DNA of 64,000 bases from Hemileia vastatrix. Taxonomy: Eukaryota > Basidiomycota > Pucciniomycetes > Pucciniales > Zaghouaniaceae. The position numbers and the translations under genes are program-made. This document shows positions 15,121-24,561 of the stretch, in pieces; within the stretch, counting starts at the first letter, position 1, and each line of letters begins with the position of its first letter. The DNA is taken from positions 1-64,000 of the forward strand of contig JASXTE010000124.1 in NCBI GenBank assembly GCA_030280995.1. The letters are read 5' to 3'. The notes beneath the pieces were generated by a model. That model was given only the letters and a program-made list of their open reading frames with translations, made no database searches and had not been told where the DNA came from.

Positions 15121-15122
15121 GC
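15082..15122 (+). repeat. (GTT)n microsatellite
   Basis: About 13 GTT units lie in the intergenic repeat-rich block. This is the complement of the (AAC)n repeats seen near FAM13 and WDR44. Confidence 0.95.
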
Positions 15123-15772
15123 TGTTCATGTGTTCGATGATCGGCTTTTCTTCTCTCTTTCGACCACATGCAGGTTAATTAAAGGACTCAAACAGACATG
15201 GAAATTTCACACAGAGCTAATGTTTAACGTTAAAAATTGTACAGGATGAAGCAAAGAAGAGAGAACAAGAGAACCGAGTCAAAGAGAAAGAGAAAGAGAA
15301 AACGAAAGAAAGAAAAAAAGAGGATGATGATGAAGAAGGCGAAAAATAAAATGAAGGCTACAAGTGACTGAAGATGAACATTTTGACTCAAAAAAAAAAA
15401 GTTGTAAGTTGCGTGAGTCGATGAACGAAAAAAGGAAAAAGGAAGAACTTGTGAAGAAGAACAAGAAGAAGATGAAGAAGAAGAAGGAAAAAAGGAGAAG
15501 TAAGAGGCGGATTTCGTTGGTTTCTCTGTTCCCGGTGACTAAAAAGTTTGAATGTTTGCCTGTTGCTTCCTTCAGGCTTATTTTTAACGAGTGAACTTGA
15601 ACAAGTAAGAAAAGTAGAAGAGAAAAAAGTAGAGTAGAAAACAGAAAAGAGAGAAGTACAGCAAGTAGAATGAGAGGAAAAAGGAAAGAGAAATACAAGA
15701 AGAAGAAGAAAAATAAGTTGAACAGAGCAAATGAGCCACGTTAGACGCTTGGTTACAACAAAATGGACAGGT

Positions 15773-15807
15773 CTTTTTCTTTTTCTTTTTCTTTTTCTTT
15801 TTCTTTC
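15773..15807 (+). repeat. (CTTTTT)n hexanucleotide repeat
   Basis: Five to six tandem CTTTTT units form a pure pyrimidine tract on the + strand. Confidence 0.9.
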
Positions 15808-17364
15808 TCCCTCTTTCCTTGAGGATGTTCGGGACGTCGGAGGGGGCAGAAACAGAACAGAACATACACACCACCAGCAACACCAACTCATACACGCACA
15901 TACATACACATAGAGAGAGGAAAGAGAAACAGGCACACTTGTTTCTCTTTGCTTCTTCTTCTTCTTGGACTCTTCTCAATTCTTCAACTTTGCTCCAGGC
16001 CAAACCGGGTACAAGTGAAAAGTGTGCAAAAAGGAACCATCAGTAGCAAGGAAATACTTAGACTAACCAGTAAGCAGTAAGCAGTGAGCTCACACTGGAC
16101 ACACTGGACATTGGTCACCACTCTCGGGTCACTTGACACAAAAGACCCTCGTCAGTCGGGTTTAACTTTGAGTGAAACTGTAAGTTACCTTCTTACAGTT
16201 GTTGTTCTTCTTCTTCTTCTTGTTCTTCTTCTTGTTCTTCTTCTTTTTACACTGGCGAAAATTGTTCAGGGTTGACCATCCTTCAATGTTCAGTGTACAG
16301 TGTTGACTGCTGTTGAGTCTTTCACCAGTACCAGGTAAGTTTCCTTTTGCAGGTTTATTTTTCATTGTATTTTGTCTTTGCCTGTTACCACTTTGGGCAA
16401 AAAGACATCCCACTGGCCATTCATCTTGTCCTAATCAATTGTCTTTCTTCACTGGACAGGGACAAGTTGACCCTTGCTGTGAAAGTACCTCAGGTGAACA
16501 TCCTTTTTTTTGTTTTGTTTTGTTTTGTGATCTGCTGTCACAACTGCTCAAACTGTTCAACACAATTCACAGCATACATGTACACAAGAGAAGGAAAGAA
16601 AGAAAGAAGGAAAGAAAAAAGTAAGAACACAACTGTGTTCTTTCACATGTAGCGAATTTTCGACCCATTATTCTGGTCCACCAGTCACCAGTAACCTGTT
16701 GCATTGATCAATTGTCTGTGTGAGTTTGTGTGAGTCTGTCTTTCTTTGACTAAAGACTGAAGATAATGTTGAGTGTTGTATGTTGAATGTTCACATTGGT
16801 GAGTAGAACATGAAATGACATGCTGTGAAAGTACCCGGTAGTTTAATCCTTTCCTTGGTCAACAACAAGATGATATGTCTACTTTACTCTGTCACTATGG
16901 GTGTTTTACTTGACAAGACAACACAGATACATGTTTACCTGTGTCCCAGTGACACATAATCCGACTTGAACATGCTAATGACAAGACAATAAGACTACTA
17001 AAGTTCTTTGGTACATAGACAAGAGTAAACTTTTAGAACACACACGCACAAACACACAGTAAATGTTTAACATGACATGTTACATGCTAATGAATCAATT
17101 TATTCTTTTATCCACTGGCCGGTCAAAGTGAATTGCTTTTACCTTGTTCATCAAATTTAAACAACATGTTTGACTTAAATTGATAATTATTTTACATAAA
17201 ATGATGAAATTGGGTAAAAAAGTAGTATCAGTAGCAGTAAAAGTAGAAGATGAAGAAGAAGACGACAATGATGATGACAATGATGATGATGATGATGACG
17301 AAGAAAAGTTGAAGTATTTTCCACGAGAGTAATCAAGTTGAAAGATAAAGATGATGACGATTGA

Positions 17365-18930
17365 TTACTTGCAAGTATAAACTTCAGTTTCAGTGTTACA
17401 CGAGTCACAAACAACTTGACAACACCATTCAAATTTACAATTACACCAAGTTGTAATATTTTTAATCTTTGTATTATATCCACGACCACAGCATAAAAGT
17501 TGACATGAATCAGAACCTTCAGATGTTTTCGAGCAAACTCGACCAGTTGTACCAATAATTCCATTAGATCGATCTTCAATGCAATAATTAACACTTTTTT
17601 TAGTGTAAACTAAACTTTCTCTTGGAACACCAGTCAAATGTTTTAATTTATATCGTCTTCGTGGTAAATTTGTATGTAAATTACTATGAACATGATGTGA
17701 ATTAATCTTATTATTATTATTATTATTACTATTATTATTATTATTATTAGCATTATTATTATTATAACGACGATTTTTTCTTTTTACATTAAATTTTTCT
17801 GTTACTTGAACAGCATTATCATATTTTTCTTTAAGATATTTACCAACAGTTGAAAATGAAGGAAGAGTTCTCCAACAAGTTTTAAGTTCACAAGAACCCG
17901 AAATACCATGACATCGACACTGTAGTTGCATATGACTCAACACGGCCATTCGACCGGCATGATTATTGTGCAAATTAACTAAATGTTTCAACTTTAATTG
18001 ACCAGTTGTATTAGCTGATTGTCTATCAGGTGCATCGATGAATTTTTTGGCAAAAGCGATGCCATATTTAACATTATCAGAACATCCACCCCATTTCCAG
18101 CCATCATTGACAGATGAAGATGTAGATGGTGAATTATTAGATGATGAAGATGAAGATGATGATGATGAACTTATTGAACTACTTAGTGGTGAAGTAAATG
18201 ATGAAGAATGAAGATTAATTGGTATAGATGTTAGAGATCGGTCACATGAACATTCAGTCAGATTTCCTGATGAACAAGCTTCAGTAATTGCATGAACAAC
18301 ACCAGCTGAAGTTATTGCCAACAAAAAAGCACTTTCACGACTTTCTTGTTTAAGAGTCTGATTGAAAATAGGATATTCAGATAAATTACCATTATTATTG
18401 ACATGATTATGATGATGATGTTGATGTTGATTGTAGTTGTTGTTGTTGTTATTGTTGTTGTTGTTATTGTTGTTGTTGTTATTGTTGTTGTTGTTATAAT
18501 TAACATTGATACTGTTAGAGTTAAAAGTAAACGTATTGTTCTTTAGATGTCCCTGAATGGTATTTCGTTGAATTGAATTGAAATTATAATTTGAATCAAA
18601 TGTCGAAGGTGAATACTTATCAAGTACATTGCTGGACAATGAAGAATGTTGATTGTTGTTGTTGTTGTTAGAATGTTGTTGTTGTGATTGAACAGCAATT
18701 GGATGATGTTGTAGAGTAAAAAGTGAATATTTATTGGCATAAATGATACTATCAGGTGTACAATTCCATCTTTCATTGGCAAATTGATTTTGGCATTCAT
18801 TTAATCCACGTCGAGTTCCTTCAGTAACAGCTAACATTGCATTAGGATGATTTTGACATTGTTTTAACTGTGAAGGGAGTAAAGATGGAAAAGCTGCACA
18901 AACTGCTGCTACCATGATGAATGGTACCAT
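17365..18930 (-). CDS. Wnt: Wnt ligand, by eye closest to Wnt16
   Basis: This 521-aa uninterrupted frame encodes a secreted, lipid-modified Wnt, which signals through Frizzled receptors. Diagnostic blocks are the N-terminal NECQNQFANERWNCT, GNLTECSCD, WKWGGCSDNVKYGIAFAKKF, the lipidation block CRCHGISGSCELKTCW (its serine is the palmitoleoylation site in Wnts), LCCGRGYN and the C-terminal CNCKFEWCCQVVC with a final YTCK. TECSCD, the NYCIED region and the C-terminus resemble Wnt16; the middle also resembles Wnt4. Two low-complexity inserts are unusual: a poly-Asn/His stretch after the first domain and an Asn-rich stretch before the last Cys block, plus a Ser-rich one before WKWGG. The ATG at 18930 follows an in-frame TGA and gives a short hydrophobic start (MVPFIMVAAVCAAF). 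TTTACTCCCTTCACAG just downstream looks like a splice acceptor, so a separate signal-peptide exon is possible. Confidence 0.88.
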   Translation of the reverse strand: MVPFIMVAAVCAAFPSLLPSQLKQCQNHPNAMLAVTEGTRRGLNECQNQFANERWNCTPDSIIYANKYSLFTLQHHPIAVQSQQQHSNNNNNNQHSSLSSNVLDKYSPSTFDSNYNFNSIQRNTIQGHLKNNTFTFNSNSINVNYNNNNNNNNNNNNNNNNNNNNYNQHQHHHHNHVNNNGNLSEYPIFNQTLKQESRESAFLLAITSAGVVHAITEACSSGNLTECSCDRSLTSIPINLHSSSFTSPLSSSISSSSSSSSSSSNNSPSTSSSVNDGWKWGGCSDNVKYGIAFAKKFIDAPDRQSANTTGQLKLKHLVNLHNNHAGRMAVLSHMQLQCRCHGISGSCELKTCWRTLPSFSTVGKYLKEKYDNAVQVTEKFNVKRKNRRYNNNNANNNNNNSNNNNNNKINSHHVHSNLHTNLPRRRYKLKHLTGVPRESLVYTKKSVNYCIEDRSNGIIGTTGRVCSKTSEGSDSCQLLCCGRGYNTKIKNITTWCNCKFEWCCQVVCDSCNTETEVYTCK

Positions 18931-20988
18931 CTTTGGTCAGTTAAAGATGAAGGACAACTTATCCTAAGGAATTTTTTCACGTGAATTGGACCAAAATTAG
19001 GCTTGGTCAGGTCAAAGGTGAAACCGACGAAATATTTCCTCGAGCAGCGGTCAATTGTCTTTGTGTATTTCTTCTTCTTGTTCTTCTATACACCAACTGA
19101 CGGGACAATTTTGGGGGACAATTTGGTTGGTGACCAATTGAAGGTCCAACACTTACAGTTAACAGTAGTAGACACACATCCACATACACTCGAACACTTG
19201 TTGATGTTGTCGTTGTCTCGTCGCAGTTCTTTCACAGTCGTCACTGAAGACACGAATTTAACGGTCCTTTAGCGATGAAAGAAAGATGACTTTACTGATG
19301 ATTGTGTCTTGATGAACAACAAGTCAGTCAGTCTGTCTGTCTGTCTGACTGTCTGTGTCACTGTTAAATATAACCAAAATCTTTGACATTCATTGAAAAC
19401 AGTTTAAAATGAATGCAAAAAAAGGAAAAAAATTGTTGTATGTAAAATTTTTCTTGTTGCACCAGAAAGATGACGATGTTGATGTCGAAAATGAATTTGA
19501 TGTTGTTCTTTTCTTCTTGTTCTATTGAAATCTTAAAGATGGCCTAAATGAAGTGTCCTTCTTTTTTTAATCACTTGACTTGTGACTTTTGACTAAAATA
19601 CACATTGGATACACTGTTACACACAAACATACACAATGATGTCACAATTAGTAAACTCATTGAGTCCATGGCACAGAAATATTTCTTTCTTCTTTCATCG
19701 TTATTTGTAACCATTTCATTATCAAAGCTAACCTGTTAATGTTGATTCAAATGATTTCCTTTTTATTTTTATGTGTATGATGATCATTCAACTTGTCTCT
19801 TTGGAAGTTGTTTGAAGGATATTTTTCTTTTTCATACTTTAATTTCATCATTCGTTAAATTTCTTCATCAGTTAGTTGAGAAGATGGGAGGAAAAAAAAT
19901 CATTGACATAAAAGATCATTTACTCTGTATCAAACATCATATCAATTGTCAGGATGACTGATGAAGTAACTGTACATATTTTAACAATGACGTAATCAGA
20001 TGATGACAAATGATGGAAAAAAATTAAAGTTCACTTGTTAAATTTTCTTGTTAACCGTTTCAAGTATCAAGTGTACGATGTCAATTTTCATTGACAGGTC
20101 AAGTAAAAGTAACTTTTACTCAATACTTTTTCCACTGGTTGATAATAGTATCGATGACGAAATCAGTAGGATGCAACAAGTTGATTGTTGAAAATGTCAA
20201 GTCACTTGTTGTTTAACCGGTCACGGGCGATATCGATTTCGTCCTAGTTCACAAACACACATACACACAAAGAGACAGGAAACAGAGTTACAAGTGTAAA
20301 GTAAAAAAGTTACTCTTAAATTTCATCAAATGTTCAAGTGATAAGAATGAATTCAAATTTACTTGATGAGAGTTCTGAAGAAGAATGTTAGAGATACTTT
20401 AGAGCAACAGAAGTAAAGATGAACTCAACCTGGTTGGCCTGCTGGACACTGAGTGGGTGAGAGTTAGTTGAGTGAGAAGTGAGTCTGAGATTGGCAGAGT
20501 CTGAGTCACTCGGCAAAAGAAAAGGGCCGAACTCAAAATGTGTCGAAAGTTTCTCTACACACACAGATAGGCGTGTCGTTACAAGGTCCTCAATGAGATG
20601 TCGCTAGATGCTTTACAAATTTTTTTTACCGTAGACTTTATTATTTTCACTGATCATGTTAATTTTTTTATCATTTAAATGTACACAAAGTTTACCTACT
20701 TTTGGTAGGTTATTCTGAACGATATCAAATTCAATAATCATTTTCGACAATATTCAATGGCGATTTTCATTGAAAAACAAGTCAGCTGTTGATACATTAC
20801 TAGCGTCACGTACTGAGTGCAAATCAACTAATTATCAATCCACTAAAAGTCGTTTGAGCCGGAATTTCATCATCTCAAGTGAATGAATCAATTGTGATAT
20901 GGTGAAATGATTGAAATAAAATATAGACAATTAATATTGACCGATGAATTCACATGACAGGTTGGTAAAAAGCACCTGTAAGGTTAAT
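18931..20988. other. Upstream flank of the Wnt gene, no gene seen
   Basis: About 2.1 kb lies between the Wnt start and the 3' end of the next minus-strand gene. It contains a CAGT/CTGT repeat (19325-19352), purine runs and a patch rich in CG-containing words near 20210-20250. It is the natural place for Wnt promoter or enhancer sequence and perhaps a non-coding or signal-peptide first exon, but no specific site can be assigned. Confidence 0.5.
19325..19352 (+). repeat. CAGT/CTGT tetranucleotide repeat
   Basis: GTCAGTCAGTCTGTCTGTCT-type units form a short imperfect tetranucleotide run. Confidence 0.75.
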
Positions 20989-21382
20989 TTAATCAATGAT
21001 TACATGGTTGAATTTAATTGCAAATCGTCGGTTAAGAACAGCTACTGCATGATCATTTCTTTGATTGTAAACGTAATAACAGAAGAATATCGTCACTCCA
21101 AGAGCACATGTGATGGCAATAGAGCCAAATACTATGGCAGCAATTTCTCCCGGAGTCAATTGACCTGTAAGTAGATTTCATATTGAATTACTTATCATCT
21201 GATATTAGTATGTCACAGTTTAACTTACCTCTTTTTTCACCAGCTCTTACTTCTGCGAAATCAAAAAGCACCTCCTTGTCCTTGAGCTGAAATTTGATGA
21301 ACATATTGAATGATGAAAGTACAGTTAGTAAAAAGTACATTTTGTTGTTATTCAAAGCCATGTTAAACGACCAAATGAACAA
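20989..21382 (-). CDS. Small two-exon single-pass membrane protein
   Basis: Exons (minus) are 21382-21229 and 21164-20989, joined by a 64-bp intron with donor AGAG|GTAAGT and acceptor TACTTACAG. The phase fits (1/2), giving 109 aa from 21382; internal ATGs at 21361 and 21340 are alternatives. The predicted order is a hydrophobic start ([15 protein letters not shown]), a short charged ectodomain of about 25 residues, then a transmembrane helix ([20 protein letters not shown]) with [11 protein letters not shown] behind it and a short basic tail. That suggests a type I mini-membrane protein. I do not recognise the family, so function is unknown. Support comes from the clean splice sites, the TM helix running continuously in the second exon and a TATA-like box about 50 bp upstream. 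Confidence 0.7.
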
Positions 21383-21429
21383 GGAGTGGCAGTGGTTTGG
21401 AACGATCTGTTGTCCTTGTTATAAAGACA

Positions 21430-21437
21430 ATTTATAC
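21430..21437 (-). promoter_or_regulatory. TATA-like box upstream of the small membrane protein
   Basis: GTATAAAT on the minus strand lies about 48-55 bp before the ATG at 21382. That is suitable for a start site about 25-30 bp downstream of it. Confidence 0.4.
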
Positions 21438-22372
21438 ACTTTCTCACCTTTGTATTGAACCGTTACTCAGCAACCCAATCACTGTACTGTAACTTACAGT
21501 ACACCATAACATGAAACATGTTGAATCAAAACAATTGTTTATTTGGTGACTAATATTTACAAAGCATCTATTGTCAATGGTAATAAATTAGCCTAAAGAT
21601 ATGGTCACCAGGAGACGTAAAGAAGATAGAATTGTCAGAGATATTGTCTAAATTGCATTTGTCAAAGTAAGTAATTTATCCACTATCACTTTTTGTTCAT
21701 TTGATTTTTCACCATTAACACTAATAACATGAACAACAAGATGATTTATTGTTTGACCATTTGTTTGATTTTTTTCTTCTACCTAAATAGTTGTTTCATA
21801 TTTCTTACAAGTAAAATTGGATGACATTTGAGTGGTGAGTGTCTCTGTCATGTCATGATGACAATCAAAGATCAACAATCTGATTGTATATTTCAATGAA
21901 AATAACTCAATCAATTGGTAAAAAGATCTGATGGAATCAAATGAATTTTTTTCCCTGAAAAAGTCTCAAATTCACTTAACACGTGACCTAGATAAAAAGC
22001 TTTTCGTCATTGGCATGTATCAGGTTAACATTTGGTAAGAATTTGTTTTTTATGTAATTCAACTTAAATAAGTATCTTTATTTGAAATGTATCAATTTAT
22101 CATTTCACAAGAGAGAAGAAGAAAGAGAGGTTATTAGGTGAATTATCAGATGTGAAAAATCTTTTAATAGAAGAAAAAATAGAAATATCGAATTATATAC
22201 TTTTTTGTTTAATTGACAAGCAGATCTAATTACAGTGTAGTTGAATAAGTCAATGGTTAACATTCACAAGTACAAGTGAAAATGTTGTTGTCAAAGTAAT
22301 TAACATTTGACAAAAATTGTTGGCTTGATCATTTTGGTTAGTGTACTTGGTGATTCCTTTTCAACCTTAAAT
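21438..22372. other. Intergenic, nothing recognised
   Basis: AT-rich sequence with no open frame of coding character on either strand and no notable repeat. Confidence 0.6.
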
Positions 22373-22632
22373 TCAAGGTAAATTGACATGAAGTTGATCA
22401 ACTAATTGTTTTTTCGAACTTGGTCCATGAGCAAAGTAATCTGTTGATTTGACATTTGGTGAATGATGATGACTGCTGATGGTTGGAATGTAGATACTTT
22501 TTTCACCGGATAAATTGAAAGAACAATCTTTTCCATCATGTTGTTGTTGTTTGATGTTGATGATGATGATCAGTGTAGAAAGTGTTTCACCCCAAAAATG
22601 ATCACTTGGCCCAGAAACCACAGTGTAATCCC

Positions 22633-23305
22633 CTATCTCCATTTTCGTTTAACTTGATCTCTATACCAATAAATATTACCAAGGAAACCAGCACAGATGA
22701 CTAGTAATATGGATAAACCAAAACATCCAGCCAAGATAACTCGAACTGTTCGAGCATATTTAAGAGGAACCAACCAAACAGACATCATAAGAAATGGTAA
22801 CAAAACAATAATAGGCACCAGCTAAAGTCATCAAAGCAAGTGATGTACATTCGAAGAAGAACTGTCGACGAAATCGACTTAAATCTTCTTTTGAACTTAA
22901 AGGTGAATTTTGATTAACATGATGAAAATTATTTGATGAAGAAAAATCAACTGATATGGATGGTAATTCATTAGACAAATTTGATGAAAATTCATGTGTT
23001 GATTTAATTAAATTACTTGATAATATTTTATTTCTATCATGATGATGATGATGTAGTTGTAGTTGTTGTAGTTGTTGTAATGATTGTTGTTGAGTAAATT
23101 TTTTGTCACTAGTAAGAGCGTTGTTGGACATTTTACTATTAAGATGAGTCGAATTCAAGACTAATCCTGTTCTGAAACCGATGGAACCAGCAGGTTGAAT
23201 GAAACTTCTTTCAACTGGCCTCAAGTTGCTTTTACTGTGTCTCACACTCGTTTCCAATTGAGGTGCACTTGACTGGTGCAACTTGCTGTCCTGATCTTGC
23301 TGTTG
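22633..23305 (-). CDS. Probable multi-pass membrane protein fragment with broken reading frame
   Basis: A coding-like frame runs from about 23305 to 22760: polar, with poly-Gln/His (QQSLQQLQQLQ) and then RFRRQFFFECTSLALMTLAG entering a membrane helix. Within that helix a second frame takes over (22818-22633). It encodes more membrane helices (VILAGCFGLSILLVICAGFL, then GNIYWYRDQVKRKW) and stops at TAG. A third frame starts four bases before that stop and runs to 22373 with coding-like content (GDYTVVSGPSDHFWGETL). Possible explanations are small unrecognised introns (for example G|GTGCCT to GAACAG, about 70 bp), base-call indels in T4/A4/G4 homopolymers, or a decaying gene. There is no in-frame ATG at the 5' end, so an upstream exon is needed. 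I do not recognise the family. Confidence 0.4.
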
Positions 23306-23971
23306 CAGTTGATGTTGATGTTGAGGAAAGAGCGAATAAAAGTAAGGAGAGAAAATAATAAGAATGAGTAAAAAAGAAAGAGAGAGAGAGAGGAAAATTC
23401 AACTGTTCATCTTGCTGACAGGGAAATATAATGAAAGTTTAAACAACCGTTTGCAGTTTGCAGTTAGCAGTTAGCTGTTTGCCAATTTCCTTCATCCTTG
23501 ATACACCTGTTGCACATTTTTCACTTTTTCACTTGTTTGATTCTTTGCTAATTCACATTTTACTGCGGTTAAGATACACACAAAGTCAACTTATTCAAGT
23601 GTTCATCCTCAGGTCAGAGAGAGAGAGAGAGAGAGAGGAAAATAAAAAGAAAAAAGTAAATGCAAGTAGCCGAAAAGTTGTAGTTGACCAACAAACAGAC
23701 CAGCACAAGACAGCATCTTCATCCTCATCTTTGCCGTCTGTCTTTCTCTCTATCTGACTGTTAGTTCATCCTCTTTAGCCAACCACTCACTTACCTGTTG
23801 CTGATGAATGCCGTGGGGTCTCTTGATCTCATTCACCTTGCTGCTGAATGTTTGAGCTGGATTCAACATGAACAGGTCAAATCAACTTCATTCAAGTCCA
23901 AATCTGAGTCCAGTTCACGTTGAGAGAGATGAAATGAATCAACCTGCTGCTGGCAATTTGAACCATGGTAA

Positions 23972-24001
23972 ACCATTTGAACCATTTGAACCATTTGAAC
24001 C
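23972..24001 (+). repeat. Tandem 9-mer CCATTTGAA
   Basis: Three to four head-to-tail copies of AACCATTTG occur. The stretch can be read as Glu-Pro-Phe repeats on + but has no gene context. Confidence 0.8.
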
Positions 24002-24134
24002 ACTCGAATTAAGATGCTTTCTCTTTTCTTGTATCACAGTTTTAACAAAATCTTCCTCCTCTTGGCACCTTTTTTCTTCATCCAGGTGAACTAATCTTGA
24101 AGCCAGACTGCCCAGAACAGGTAAATTGAAGTAC

Positions 24135-24561
24135 CTTTACTTCCATTGTTACTTTGAATAATTTTACTTTTATACACTTTGTCATCTTCTTTACCGAGTT
24201 GATCTTCTTCTTCTTTATTTTTTATACCATGTGGTGATGATAATTTGACTACTGATTCACTTTCTAATTCACTTGAACCTGATGACACAGTAAACGGTTG
24301 TCTTTTACGATGTTTAAACTTTTTTATCCGTTCATCGACTGATAAATTATTAATGGTTATTTCATTGTGTAATACATGTTGTCTTTTAACATTTGATCCA
24401 CGATGAACCCGTAAATTGTGCGTTCTTTCATTTAAATTTTCATGTTTGTCATATTTTTTGATAGATTCTTTATCATTTGATCGTCGTTCAAATGATTGAT
24501 CTTTATGATGTTGATGTTGTTTTCTTTGATCAAAAGAACTTTTACTTGATTCGCTACCCAT
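24135..24561 (-). CDS. Candidate first coding exon of a charged, N-myristoylated protein
   Basis: The exon begins MGSESSKSSFDQRK, which fits the N-myristoylation pattern MGxxxS. It continues for about 142 highly charged residues rich in Lys, His, Asp and Glu (VDERIKKFKHRKRQPF; KNKEEEDQLGKEDDK) with the codon usage of the surrounding real genes. The frame stays open past AGTAAAG|GTACTT at 24135, a plausible though weak donor leaving phase 1. An acceptor of matching phase (CAGCAAG|AT at 23295) lies in front of the membrane-protein frame downstream, so both may be one gene. No family was recognised. Confidence 0.5.

Larger units (their letters stand above)
5833..17364. other. 11.5-kb region without a supportable gene
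   Basis: Every open frame here is short and made of repeat-driven Lys/Arg/Glu or Ser/Phe/Leu runs. None has family resemblance, consistent splice sites or the codon pattern of the real genes. The sequence alternates AT-rich stretches with long purine (GAAGAA, AGAAAG) and pyrimidine (CTTCTT, TTTCTTTC) tracts, densest at 11.1-16.7 kb. Recurring short words include CAAGTGAAA, AAGTTAACTT and ACACACAC. The region lies between the 3' end of FAM13 and the 3' end of the Wnt gene. It may hold regulatory DNA or untranslated RNA, but I see no specific element apart from the repeats listed separately. Confidence 0.6.

Noticed and set aside
15279..16003. Three overlapping minus-strand frames of 139-182 codons
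   Set aside because: They are produced by pyrimidine tracts (CTTTTT and TTCTTC repeats). The amino acid content is almost only Leu/Phe/Ser/Lys/Arg, and adjacent frames are equally open.
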